Positions 16,341 through 25,128 of a stretch of 64,000 nt of DNA are shown piece by piece. A program made the translations under genes and the position numbers. A model generated the notes under the pieces. It saw nothing but the letters and a program-made list of their open reading frames with translations, did not search any database and was not told where the DNA came from. Position 1 is the first letter of the stretch, and each line of letters begins with the position of its first letter. The stretch is from Azospirillum brasilense (lineage in GTDB: Bacteria > Pseudomonadota > Alphaproteobacteria > Rickettsiales > UBA3002): NCBI GenBank assembly GCA_003241645.1, contig QFOX01000001.1:62001-126000 (forward strand), written 5' to 3'.

Positions 16341-18164
16341 ATGCAGACTAATGGTTCCAAGGTCGTCAACGTCGATTACGCACGCGATAGTTACCTGACC
16401 GACTTTGGCAAGGCGACGCTGGATGATCGCTACCTCCTTCCGGAAGAGAAATATCAGGACCTGTTCGCCCGCGTGGCGACCTTCTATGCCGACGATGCCG
16501 AGCATGCCGGTCGTATTTACGATTACATGTCGAAAATGTGGTTCATGCCCGCCACCCCCATTCTCAGCAATGGCGGCACCGCAAAAGGCGATAGCAAGGC
16601 CCGCGGCCTGCCCATCAGCTGCTTCCTGAACGAAACCGAAGACTCGCTGCAGGGCATCGTGGACCTGTGGAACGAGAATGTGTGGCTCGCCAGCCGTGGC
16701 GGCGGGATCGGTTCCTACTGGGGCAACCTGCGCGCGCTGGGTGAAAAGGTCGGCCGCAATGGCAAGACCTCGGGCGTGGTACCGTTCGTGCGCGTACAGG
16801 ATTCGCTGACGCTGGCGATCTCCCAAGGTTCGCTGCGCCGTGGCTCTTCGGCTGTGTACCTCGACATCTCGCACCCCGAGATCGAAGAATTCATCGACAT
16901 TCGCCGCCCGACCGGGGGTGATCCGAACCGCAAAGCACTGAACCTGCACCATGGCGTGGCCGTGACCGACGCGTTCATGGAAGCCGTGGAGAAGGACGAG
17001 AAGTGGGACCTGCTGAGCCCGAAAGACAAACACGTGGTCGAGACCGTGAAGGCGCGCGACCTGTGGGCGAAGCTGCTGACCACCCGCATCGAAACGGGCG
17101 AGCCGTACATCATCTTCATCGACACGGTGAACAAAGCCATTCCGGAACACCACAAGCAGGCGGGCCTGCACGTGAAAATGAGCAACCTCTGCTCCGAGAT
17201 CACGCTGCCGACCGGCTACGACCACCATGGCAAAAGCCGCACCGCGGTGTGCTGCCTGAGCTCGCTGAACCTTGAATATTACGACGAGTGGAAGTCGCAG
17301 CCGCAATTCATCGAGGACGTGATGCGTTTCCTCGACAACGTGCTGCAGGATTTCATCGACACCGCGCCGGATTCGATGGCGCGCGCCAAATACTCGGCCA
17401 GCCGCGAGCGCTCGGTGGGCCTTGGCGTCATGGGCTTCCACAGCTACCTGCAACGCAAGATGATCCCGTTCGAATCGGTGATGGCGAAGGTCTGGAACAA
17501 GAAAATGTTCGAGCATATCCGCAAAGGCGCGGATGCGGCCTCGCTGAAGCTGGGCGAAGAGCGTGGGCCATGCCCCGACGCGGCCGAGTTCGGCTCGAAA
17601 GAGCGTTTCTCGAACAAGATGGCGATCGCCCCGACCGCCAGCATCAGCATCATCACCGGCAATGCCAGCCCGGGCATCGAGCCCTATGCTGCCAACGTGT
17701 TCACGCAGAAGACGCTCTCGGGCAGCTTCCCCGTGCGCAACAAATACCTCAAGCAGCTGCTGGCCGAAAAGGGTCAGGACACGGCCGAGGTGTGGTCGTC
17801 GATCGCGACGCATGAAGGCTCGGTGCAGCAGCTTGATTTCCTCGACGAGAACGAGAAGCTCACCTTCAAGACCGCGTACGAGATCGACCAGCGCTGGGTG
17901 ATCGAGCATTCGGGCGACCGTGCGCCGTTCATCTGCCAGGCCTCGAGCATCAACCTGTTCCTGCCGGCCAACGTGCATAAGCGCGACCTGCACATGCTGC
18001 ACTACATGGCATGGAAGAAGGGCGTGAAGTCGTTGTATTACTGCCGTTCGGCGTCGCTGCAGCGGGCTGACAAGGTGAGCAAGAAGGTCGATTCAGGCAT
18101 CCAGATGGAGATGAGCCTGAAGACCAAGCAGAACGCCTACGAGGAATGCCTCGCGTGCCAGTAA
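16341..18164 (+). CDS. nrdA: Ribonucleoside-diphosphate reductase, alpha subunit
   Basis: A 607-residue catalytic subunit that reduces ribonucleotides to deoxyribonucleotides. Visible are the redox Cys in PISCFLNE (residue 94), the active-site cluster SNLCSEITLP (Asn282, Cys284, Glu286), the second redox Cys in AVCCLSSLN (304/305), the paired tyrosines in SLYYCRSAS and a C-terminal ECLACQ shuttle. The protein starts directly in the reductase domain without an N-terminal ATP-cone, so overall activity control by dATP through that domain is absent. ATG at 16341 has GGGGTG upstream; 16329 is an alternative. The stop overlaps the start of a small exported-protein gene by one base, and nrdB follows. 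Confidence 0.95.
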   Translation: MQTNGSKVVNVDYARDSYLTDFGKATLDDRYLLPEEKYQDLFARVATFYADDAEHAGRIYDYMSKMWFMPATPILSNGGTAKGDSKARGLPISCFLNETEDSLQGIVDLWNENVWLASRGGGIGSYWGNLRALGEKVGRNGKTSGVVPFVRVQDSLTLAISQGSLRRGSSAVYLDISHPEIEEFIDIRRPTGGDPNRKALNLHHGVAVTDAFMEAVEKDEKWDLLSPKDKHVVETVKARDLWAKLLTTRIETGEPYIIFIDTVNKAIPEHHKQAGLHVKMSNLCSEITLPTGYDHHGKSRTAVCCLSSLNLEYYDEWKSQPQFIEDVMRFLDNVLQDFIDTAPDSMARAKYSASRERSVGLGVMGFHSYLQRKMIPFESVMAKVWNKKMFEHIRKGADAASLKLGEERGPCPDAAEFGSKERFSNKMAIAPTASISIITGNASPGIEPYAANVFTQKTLSGSFPVRNKYLKQLLAEKGQDTAEVWSSIATHEGSVQQLDFLDENEKLTFKTAYEIDQRWVIEHSGDRAPFICQASSINLFLPANVHKRDLHMLHYMAWKKGVKSLYYCRSASLQRADKVSKKVDSGIQMEMSLKTKQNAYEECLACQ

Positions 18165-18652
18165 TGGCACGCAGCCTTCTGGCGGGATTGGCGGCGCTGG
18201 CCCTGTGGCTGGCCGCCACCCCTGCCGAGGCGGCATCGCCCAAAACGGTGATGAAATTTGTCCTGAAAGAGCGGGAGGTGATGAAGGCGGAAACGGAGTA
18301 TGAGGCGGTGAGCCATGCGATGATGATGTACACGCAGTGCCCCAAAGAATACCCGCTGGATGCCCCGAAAAAAGCCTACATGGATGAGCTGTTCATTCGC
18401 CGGTGGAAAGAATTCCGTGAAGCCTTCACCACCGCCCATTACCGCGTTACGCAGAAGCTGCCTTCGGATGAGATGTATAGTATGGTGAATGCCTACATCA
18501 AAGACCAGCAGACCGCCGCCGCGGTGAAGATGGGCCAGGCGATCCAGGCGAACCGCGTGGGCTGCAAGCAGCTCTTCCTGAAGCAACTCGACACCTACAT
18601 AGAACAGATCCGCAAGCAAGATACGACCCCGGCCCCGGCCACCCAAGAATAA
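18164..18652 (+). CDS. Exported protein of unknown function between nrdA and nrdB
   Basis: A 162-residue protein with a clear signal peptide (LLAGLAALALWLAATPAEAA, cleavage near residue 24). A mostly helical, charged mature part follows with two Cys (TQCPKEYP and RVGCKQLF) that could form a disulfide. No domain recognised. Its ATG overlaps the nrdA stop and nrdB starts 27 bp after its stop, so it belongs to the same transcript. A periplasmic protein made with ribonucleotide reductase is odd, and the reason is not evident from the sequence. Confidence 0.75.
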   Translation: MARSLLAGLAALALWLAATPAEAASPKTVMKFVLKEREVMKAETEYEAVSHAMMMYTQCPKEYPLDAPKKAYMDELFIRRWKEFREAFTTAHYRVTQKLPSDEMYSMVNAYIKDQQTAAAVKMGQAIQANRVGCKQLFLKQLDTYIEQIRKQDTTPAPATQE

Positions 18653-18678
18653 CACACGACGTCACTAGGAGTTTTCCC

Positions 18679-19662
18679 ATGTCCCTGCTCGATGCCAAGC
18701 CCATCTACAAACCCTTCAGCTACCCCTGGGCCTACGAAGCCTGGCACATGCAGCAGCGCATTCACTGGCTGCCGGAAGAAGTGCCGCTGGCCGACGATGT
18801 GCGCGACTGGAAAAAGAACCTCACCCCCAGCGAGAAAAACCTGCTGACGCAGATCTTCCGCTTCTTCACGCAGGCGGATATCGAGGTGAACAACTGCTAC
18901 ATGAAGAACTACAGTCAGGTCTTCAAGCCCACCGAAGTGCAGATGATGCTCAGCGCGTTTTCCAACATGGAGACCGTGCACATTGCGGCCTACAGCCACC
19001 TGCTGGATACGATCGGCATGCCCGAGAGCGAATACACCGCCTTCATGAAATACAAGGAAATGAAGGACAAGTACGACTACATGCAGCAATTCAACGTGGA
19101 GTCGAAAGAGGACATCGCCACCACGCTGGCCGTGTTCGGCGCCTTCACCGAAGGCCTGCAGCTGTTCGCCAGCTTCGCGATCCTGCTGAACTTCCCGCGC
19201 TGGGGCAAAATGAAGGGCATGGGCCAGATCGTGACCTGGTCGGTGCGTGACGAGACGCTGCACACCAACAGCATCATCCGCCTGTTCAAGACCTTCTGCG
19301 ACGAGAACCCCGAGATCTGGACGGATGAGCTGCGCAGCAAGCTCTACGTGGCGTGCAACACCATCGTGATGCATGAGGATGCGTTCATCGACCTCGCGTT
19401 CGGGCTGGGCGAAGTGCAGGGCCTCACCCCGAACGAGGTGAAGAACTACATCCGCTACATCGCCGATCGCCGCCTCGCGCAGCTCGGCCTGCAGCCCATG
19501 TACCAGATCGAGAAGAACCCGCTGCCGTGGCTGGACGAGATCCTCAACGGCGTGGAGCACACCAACTTCTTCGAAAACCGCGTGACCGAATACGCGAAAG
19601 CCGCCACCCAGGGCAACTGGGACGACGCCTTCGCGATCCACGAAGCGGAAGTGGCCGCCTAA
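18679..19662 (+). CDS. nrdB: Ribonucleoside-diphosphate reductase, beta subunit
   Basis: A 327-residue ferritin-like radical subunit. Metal ligands are visible in FTQADIE, in METVHIAAYSH, and in the later FTEG and RDETLHTNS. The radical Tyr sits in the E..H...Y spacing of METVHIAAYSH, so a tyrosyl-radical class I enzyme is expected. No ATP-cone is fused at its N-terminus either. It starts 27 bp after the exported-protein gene, with TAGGAG nine bases before ATG, and the operon ends in a strong hairpin terminator at 19685. Confidence 0.95.
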   Translation: MSLLDAKPIYKPFSYPWAYEAWHMQQRIHWLPEEVPLADDVRDWKKNLTPSEKNLLTQIFRFFTQADIEVNNCYMKNYSQVFKPTEVQMMLSAFSNMETVHIAAYSHLLDTIGMPESEYTAFMKYKEMKDKYDYMQQFNVESKEDIATTLAVFGAFTEGLQLFASFAILLNFPRWGKMKGMGQIVTWSVRDETLHTNSIIRLFKTFCDENPEIWTDELRSKLYVACNTIVMHEDAFIDLAFGLGEVQGLTPNEVKNYIRYIADRRLAQLGLQPMYQIEKNPLPWLDEILNGVEHTNFFENRVTEYAKAATQGNWDDAFAIHEAEVAA

Positions 19663-19684
19663 GTTACGCGGTTACCCCATAAAG

Positions 19685-19718
19685 AACGGGCGGCCACGTG
19701 GCCGCCCGTTTTTGTTTT
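19685..19718. terminator. Bidirectional intrinsic terminator
   Basis: A perfect 13-bp inverted repeat (AACGGGCGGCCAC and its complement, with no spacer) is followed by TTTTTGTTTT. It ends the rightward nrd transcript, and its left arm is preceded by A-rich sequence, so it can also end the convergent small gene at 19717. Confidence 0.9.
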
Positions 19719-19899
19719 AGTGGGTGGTGTGCAGCACGCGCTCATCCTCCGGGCCCCATTTCAGTACCGGTAGTTGCCGTGGCAGCAGGGCTGAGGCGAA
19801 AAGATCGCCTTGCGCCTGTCCGCCACGGGGCATGCCGAGCGTTACCGGGTGAGGGGTGCTTGCCGAGTATGGAGCAGTGCTTGCATGGGAATGGTTCAT
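19717..19899 (-). CDS. Small protein of unknown function
   Basis: A 60-residue protein rich in His, Ser and Pro at the N-terminus, ending in VLKWGPEDERVLHTTH. It has a textbook GGAGG five bases before ATG and ends at the bidirectional terminator, which supports a real gene. No membrane segment, signal peptide or known domain. Confidence 0.55.
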   Translation of the reverse strand: MNHSHASTAPYSASTPHPVTLGMPRGGQAQGDLFASALLPRQLPVLKWGPEDERVLHTTH

Positions 19900-19993
19900 G
19901 GTTGCCTCCGGTGGGGATTGCTATTGATACGCGCTACAAGGTCAGTATCCTGCGCGGGTTATTAAAAAACCATTACCTATCCACAGGCATTGC

Positions 19994-20557
19994 ATGAGCG
20001 CGGAAGAAATGATCGTCCAGGCCGGGGCCCATGCCTTTGGCGATGGGTCGCACCCCACCACGGTGGGCATGCTGGCTGCGCTCGAAGCCATTGACCCCGC
20101 CGCCTTCACCCCCCGCGCTGTGTGCGACATGGGGGCGGGCTCCGGCATCCTCAGTGTGGCCGTGGCACGCCAGTTCGGCTGCAAGGTGGTGGCTGTGGAT
20201 ATTGAGCGACAAGCTGTTGAAACATTGCGGGAGAACGCCCGCACCAACGCTGTGGATAGCCTGATCCGCGCCGTGCATTCGGACGGTTTTGCCCACCCAG
20301 CCATTCAGGCGGCAGCACCCTTCGATTTGATCCTGATGAATATCCTCGCTGAGCCGCTGCTGCGGCTGGCGACGCAGGCGGAAGCCTTGCTTGCCCCCGG
20401 CGGGGTGCTGGTGCTTTCCGGCATGCTGGCATGGCAGGAGCCGCAGGTGAGCGCGGCCTATCAGGCGATCGGGCTGGAGCCGGCCCACCGGCTGACCCTG
20501 CATGACTGGGTCACGCTGGTGTTCCAGAAGCCGGAAGCGATTGAACTGCAAGGATAG
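19994..20557 (+). CDS. PrmA-like methyltransferase, catalytic domain only
   Basis: A 187-residue protein with the PrmA substrate-side motif AFGDGSHPTT (usually AFGTG.H.TT), SAM motif CDMGAGSGILSVAVA, acidic VVAVDIE and LILMNILAEPLL. PrmA trimethylates ribosomal protein L11. Full-length PrmA is close to 290 residues because of an N-terminal L11-binding domain. That domain is missing here, and stops occur upstream in this frame, so no longer start exists. It may be a working minimal L11 methylase, act on another target, or be a remnant. The intact catalytic motifs argue against recent decay. Confidence 0.75.
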   Translation: MSAEEMIVQAGAHAFGDGSHPTTVGMLAALEAIDPAAFTPRAVCDMGAGSGILSVAVARQFGCKVVAVDIERQAVETLRENARTNAVDSLIRAVHSDGFAHPAIQAAAPFDLILMNILAEPLLRLATQAEALLAPGGVLVLSGMLAWQEPQVSAAYQAIGLEPAHRLTLHDWVTLVFQKPEAIELQG

Positions 20558-20658
20558 TTCACGCCATAGGCTCGCTGCGCGACTTTCACCAAACTGTCAT
20601 ACAGCTGGGAGGGCGATTCGGTTAGACTGCAAGGTGAAGAAAACCCTAAGGTTCGGCC

Positions 20659-22653
20659 ATGACGCCAAGCAACGTGCAAGCATTCTCGCCTGAAGCCGCC
20701 CCGGCGGCCGGTTTTGCTGCGCGCCTGAAACCGACCGCCAGCGCCCGCCCCACGCCAGCCAATGCCAAGCCCCGCCCCGGCAGCGCGGGCGAGGATTTCG
20801 TGGCGGCGCATCGTATCCATGTGGAGCATGGCTCGCTGTTCATCGACCCCTATCTGGTGGTGCACCCGCGCGAGCTGGACCCCGCCAACGAGGCCGCGTT
20901 GCGCGCCAAGATGCAGCTGACCTATAGCATCGACAACCCGTCCTTCTTCGAATCGGCGGAACGCACGAACATTGCGGTGAACCTCGGCAAGCTGGTGCCC
21001 ATTTCGCTGGGCGCCAAGCGCAGTAAATTGCTGGATGAGGTGAGCCGTTTCAACACGCAGGTCGATTCCGGCGCGGATGCCGACCTGCAGCGCCAGGCCG
21101 CCGACAAGCGCGAGCCGTTCACCGCCATCGTGCGCGACACCATCAACGAGCCGCAGAACGACCCCGTGGGCGTGGAAGTGCTGAAGAACGGGCTTAGCCT
21201 GTATTTGCTGCTGCGCGAAAAGCTGACGCAGAACCATTACCTGAACAAGCTGAGCGACTACGTGACGCGCGCGAACACGCCCGATCAGGTGCTGCATGAC
21301 CTGCAGGACAATACCGGCATCAGCCCGCAGGCGGTGCGCGAAGCGGCGCTGGCTGGCGGCATCGATGGCGTGGGCAAACTGCTCGGCCTTGATCCCGCCT
21401 ATGTGGCCGACGTGAAAGCGCTGACCGAAAAAGCCGCGGCGCATGATTTCAGCTACAACATGGTAGAGCATTGGCACCTTGGCCGCCAACTGCTGGGCGT
21501 GCAGGCCCCGCTGGAGCAGAAGCTCACCACCGGCATGGATGCGCGCATCACCGCCAAGATCGGCGAATACCGCGGCCGCGTGCGCCATTATTACGACGTG
21601 CCCGAGCCCACCAAACTGGAAGAGCAGCGCATTGCCCGCGAGGATATGAGCGTGCTCGAGCCCATCCAGCGCCAGCTGATGTTCGCGCTGGGCTACGAGA
21701 TCTGCCACACGCCCGAGAACACGGCCGACAACATCGCCTTCCATAAAGGCATTTACGGCTTGCACCGCAAAGCGGCGAACGACCTGTCGGACATTCGCGG
21801 CACCTACCGTATCTATTATTCGGGCCATGGCACGCGTGAGAAATCCGTGGGCACGCTGGCGCATGAAGTGGCGCATAATTTCTGGCCGAATTATTTCACC
21901 AAGGAAGACACGCAGAAGATCGACCAGCTGGCCGCCAACGACCAGCAGCGTTTTGCTTCGCTGCAGAAACTACTCAACGAGAAGTTCGACGATTTTGAGC
22001 ATCTGCTGAAGGCCTATCAGGCAGGCAGCGATAAAGAAAAAGCTGCCGTCATCGCCACCGCGAACGAACAGTTCGCGAGCTACGGCATCACGGTGGATGG
22101 GCTGTTCCCACATCTGGTGGATGCGAAAAGCTTCCGCTTCATGGTGTGGGATGCCAACGACGTGTTGCAGGTGGAAGGCGCGCGCTACAACCGCAGCGGC
22201 TACGACACGCCGCAGGAGCGCTTCCGCGAGGTGATCTCACGCTTTGCGGAGATGAAGCAGGTCAGCCACCGCGACAACCCCGCCGTGCTGAAATTCATTG
22301 CGCCCGGCCTCACCGAGATCTGGGACCAGCACTACATCCCGCACCTCGAGCGGGTCTATCAGGACGTGGTGAAAGAGCAGAAAATGCGCCCGGTCGAAGG
22401 TATTAACGGACACACCTACCACGTTCCGGATGATGCAGACGTGCAGGTGCGCTCGATGCGCGAAGAACTGCCCAAGGTGGAAGAGCGCATCACTCCCCTG
22501 CCGACCGCGCCCGTAGGCACGCCCATTCATGCGCAGGCCGAGCGGGCGAACGAGCGCCCGAGCACGCAGGTCTTCCGCGATTCGATGCAGATCGACAGCA
22601 ATACGCTTGCCGCGGCGAATGCGCTGCACAGCATGGGCGTGAACCCGCGTTAG
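20659..22653 (+). CDS. Unrecognised large protein with HExxH zincin motif
   Basis: A 664-residue protein with no signal peptide or membrane helix. The N-terminal 45 residues are Ala/Pro-rich. The middle is mixed helical. At residues 402-406 it has HEVAH within GTLAHEVAHNFWPNYF, the zinc site and catalytic Glu of gluzincin/metzincin-type peptidases. Upstream YRIYYSGHGTREKS and downstream RFREVISRFAEM could hold the remaining zinc ligand, but I cannot identify it. The C-terminal 60 residues look disordered. An AAGG site precedes ATG. It stands alone between the PrmA-like gene and an intergenic repeat cluster. It could be a cytoplasmic protease or an unconventionally exported effector; the function is unknown. 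Confidence 0.6.
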   Translation: MTPSNVQAFSPEAAPAAGFAARLKPTASARPTPANAKPRPGSAGEDFVAAHRIHVEHGSLFIDPYLVVHPRELDPANEAALRAKMQLTYSIDNPSFFESAERTNIAVNLGKLVPISLGAKRSKLLDEVSRFNTQVDSGADADLQRQAADKREPFTAIVRDTINEPQNDPVGVEVLKNGLSLYLLLREKLTQNHYLNKLSDYVTRANTPDQVLHDLQDNTGISPQAVREAALAGGIDGVGKLLGLDPAYVADVKALTEKAAAHDFSYNMVEHWHLGRQLLGVQAPLEQKLTTGMDARITAKIGEYRGRVRHYYDVPEPTKLEEQRIAREDMSVLEPIQRQLMFALGYEICHTPENTADNIAFHKGIYGLHRKAANDLSDIRGTYRIYYSGHGTREKSVGTLAHEVAHNFWPNYFTKEDTQKIDQLAANDQQRFASLQKLLNEKFDDFEHLLKAYQAGSDKEKAAVIATANEQFASYGITVDGLFPHLVDAKSFRFMVWDANDVLQVEGARYNRSGYDTPQERFREVISRFAEMKQVSHRDNPAVLKFIAPGLTEIWDQHYIPHLERVYQDVVKEQKMRPVEGINGHTYHVPDDADVQVRSMREELPKVEERITPLPTAPVGTPIHAQAERANERPSTQVFRDSMQIDSNTLAAANALHSMGVNPR

Positions 22654-22685
22654 GGAATATATTGTTACTTATAATGTAAAAACAT

Positions 22686-22774
22686 CTGTCATCCCGGGTT
22701 TATCACGGGATCCATAACTACGATGCTACTTAGGAAAGCGGTGCATGGATCCCGGCACAGGGCCGGGATGACAG
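22686..22774. repeat. Palindromic repeat with CTGTCATCCCGG ends
   Basis: Outer arms CTGTCATCCCGG and CCGGGATGACAG pair, as do inner arms GGGATCCAT and ATGGATCCC, leaving a loop of about 30 bases. The same outer arms recur at 56718 and, in a variant, at 53874. It lies in the 324-bp gap between convergent genes and may act as a transcript end. Confidence 0.75.
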
Positions 22775-22844
22775 GATTAGAACAGGGTTGAATACAGGTC
22801 ATCCCATGGTGGATGGCTTCACGCTGTTGCGTCTTATTTCACTT

Positions 22845-22900
22845 TTGTCATCCTGAGCAAAGCGAAGGATCCAGATGCTTCGTTACACTCAGCATGACAA
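22845..22900. repeat. Short palindromic repeat TTGTCATCCTGAG ... CTCAGCATGACAA
   Basis: The ends pair as an imperfect stem, with GCGAAGGATCCAG in between. This is a widespread intergenic repeat type in alphaproteobacteria. It shares the gap 22654-22977 with the preceding element, and nothing else is visible there. Confidence 0.65.
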
Positions 22901-22977
22901 AGCATGGATGGCATTGCACGGAGATGGGCCTGCGATCCCTTCGGCGCTACGCAGCCCATTACACACATCGATAGTCC

Positions 22978-24954
22978 TCACACCTTCATGGGCATGATGA
23001 TGAGGTTATGGCCCTTCTGGTGCAGGCGTTTTTGCAGCATGTAGGCGGTCTGGTTGTGCAGCAGCTGGTGCATGTAGGTTTCGTTGTCGAAGATCAGCTT
23101 GGTGGCGAAGAATACGCTGCGCGGGAAGTCCGAGCCGATGCGGTCGGTCAGCCGGTTGATCGTGTCGATCACGTCGGTGCCGTAATCATGGTAATAGGTG
23201 CTGGGCAGGCCGCGGTTGGTGCAGAAATCCACGTAGCGTTTCAGCATGGTCTTGGTGCCGCTGCGCAGCTGGTGCCAGCGCGCCTCGTCGGAGAATTCCT
23301 CGGTGTCGATCTCGCCGACGCTGGCGAACACGAAATTCTTGAACACGCCGGGGAACAGGCGCTGCACCCACAGGAAGGTGTGCATGCCGCTGGCCGCCGA
23401 ACTGCCGACGAGGAAAACCGCCGTGGGCTCGCGCGGGTCCATGCGCGGTTTCTCGGCGGGGGCTTTGCTGCTGCTGGAGAACATGGCGCTGCCCAGTTCT
23501 TCCTCGATGGCGTTCATGCGCGTGCTCACCTGATCGTAATGGCGGCGGATCATCAGCCCGAGGCCGATCACCAGCCCGGTGATGATGACGGTTTTGTAGC
23601 CGCCATGGCTGAATTTCTCGATCAGCGTGGTGGTGAGGATGGTGGCGCAGACGATCATGGCGAGGAACACGATCAGGAACTTGTGCCAGATGCGCGGGTT
23701 GCGCCGCTCGCGCCAGCGGTAGCGCGTGATGGAGGCGAGGGTAAGCGTGAAGGTGAGGAACACGTTGATGGAGTAGAGGATCACCAGCGTGTGCACCACG
23801 CCGCCGGTCATCATCAGCGCACCGATGGCGGCGCCGCCCATCAGCAGCACGCCGTTCTTCGTCACCAACCGGTTCGACAGCGAGCTGAACATGTGCGGCA
23901 TCCACCGGTCGGCGGCCATGACGGCCAGCACGTTCGGCCCGGCGATGAACCCGGCATTGCCCGCGGTGAACAGCAGCCCCGCCGCACAAATGAGCGCAAG
24001 GCCGGTGAACTCCGCCGAAATATTGATGCCGAGGATGCTCCAATGCTCGGTGATGAGCTTGAAGGCCGTGGCGTTGAGGGTTTCGCCATCTACCTTCTGC
24101 ACGTCCCACAGCAGGTAAAGGGTGATGATGCCGCCCGCGGTGAAAGCCAGCGAGAACGCAATGGCCCACATGGTGGCCTTGCCGGTGCGCACGCGCGGCT
24201 CGGCGAAGCTGCGCATGGAACTGGTGACGGCTTCAAGACCCGTATAGGTACCGCCACCCAGCGAGAAGGCCTTGAAGAACAGCGCGGCCACCGCGAACCA
24301 GCCGAAGTCCGACGCCATGCTGCGCGTTTCACTCACCGCGTTGGGCACAATGTCGGCCACGCCTTCGGAATGGCTGACGATGCCATAAATGATGAGCAGC
24401 GCATGGGTGAGCACGAAGCCGAGGAAGATCGGCATGAGGAAGCGGATGGATTCTTTCATGCCGCGCAGGTTCATGTACGACATGAAACACACCATGAGAA
24501 TGGCCACGTACAGCTTATAGGGCTGGTATTCGAACGGCAGCATGGAGAAGATCGCATCCACCCCCGCCGCCACGGAGATGGCGATGGTCAGCACGTAATC
24601 GACAAGCAGCGCGCCGCCGGAGATAAGCCCCACTTTTTCGCCCAGCAGGGTGCTGGCCACGCGGTAGCCGCCGCCGCCGTTGGGGAACAGCTCGATCACC
24701 TGCGTGTAGGCCGCGGCCAGCAGGAACACGGTGAAGGCCGTGGCCATGGCCAGGAAAATCGCAAGGTGGGTGTGCGCGCCCAGCGCAAGGAAGGCTTCTT
24801 CCGGGCCGTAGTTGGCGGAAGAAATTGCATCCGCGCCGATGCCGACCCACGCGAAGAAGGTAATGAGCGCGAGGTGGTGGCGCGTGTCGGCGCGGAACGG
24901 GTCGAGCGGTGCACCCATGAGGGTGCGCTTGATGGATGAAAGTTTCAACGCCAT
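22978..24954 (-). CDS. APC-superfamily transporter, KimA-like (possible potassium importer)
   Basis: A 658-residue protein with about 12 membrane helices (residues about 25-470) and a C-terminal cytoplasmic domain of about 180 residues. The first helix motif is WVGIGADAISSANYGPEEAF, reminiscent of KimA/KUP-like members where a similar S-S-x-x-Y-x-x-E-E stretch occurs. Later motifs include FPNGGGGYRVA and GGTYTGLEAV. The C-terminal part begins VFLVGSSAASGMHTFLW, as if it binds a ligand. Potassium is the most likely cargo by family, an amino acid the alternative. ATG at 24954 has GAGG upstream; 24996 is less likely. Confidence 0.75.
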   Translation of the reverse strand: MALKLSSIKRTLMGAPLDPFRADTRHHLALITFFAWVGIGADAISSANYGPEEAFLALGAHTHLAIFLAMATAFTVFLLAAAYTQVIELFPNGGGGYRVASTLLGEKVGLISGGALLVDYVLTIAISVAAGVDAIFSMLPFEYQPYKLYVAILMVCFMSYMNLRGMKESIRFLMPIFLGFVLTHALLIIYGIVSHSEGVADIVPNAVSETRSMASDFGWFAVAALFFKAFSLGGGTYTGLEAVTSSMRSFAEPRVRTGKATMWAIAFSLAFTAGGIITLYLLWDVQKVDGETLNATAFKLITEHWSILGINISAEFTGLALICAAGLLFTAGNAGFIAGPNVLAVMAADRWMPHMFSSLSNRLVTKNGVLLMGGAAIGALMMTGGVVHTLVILYSINVFLTFTLTLASITRYRWRERRNPRIWHKFLIVFLAMIVCATILTTTLIEKFSHGGYKTVIITGLVIGLGLMIRRHYDQVSTRMNAIEEELGSAMFSSSSKAPAEKPRMDPREPTAVFLVGSSAASGMHTFLWVQRLFPGVFKNFVFASVGEIDTEEFSDEARWHQLRSGTKTMLKRYVDFCTNRGLPSTYYHDYGTDVIDTINRLTDRIGSDFPRSVFFATKLIFDNETYMHQLLHNQTAYMLQKRLHQKGHNLIIMPMKV

Positions 24955-25128
24955 ACCATTCCTCGTGAACGCGCGCTGCGCGACGGCCCGGCACATGCCG
25001 GAAAAGCAGGGAAATTTGCCGTTGGGTAGTCCCGTTTATTGCATTGCGCAACAGGAACATGGCTTTTTCAATGTTTTCAGACCATTACATTGCTGGAGTG
25101 TGGCCCCCATTCGCGCTATGAGGGGCGC

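Noticed and set aside
22654..22977. Small gene in the gap after the HExxH protein
   Set aside because: The sequence is taken up by two palindromic repeats, and no frame has a ribosome site.
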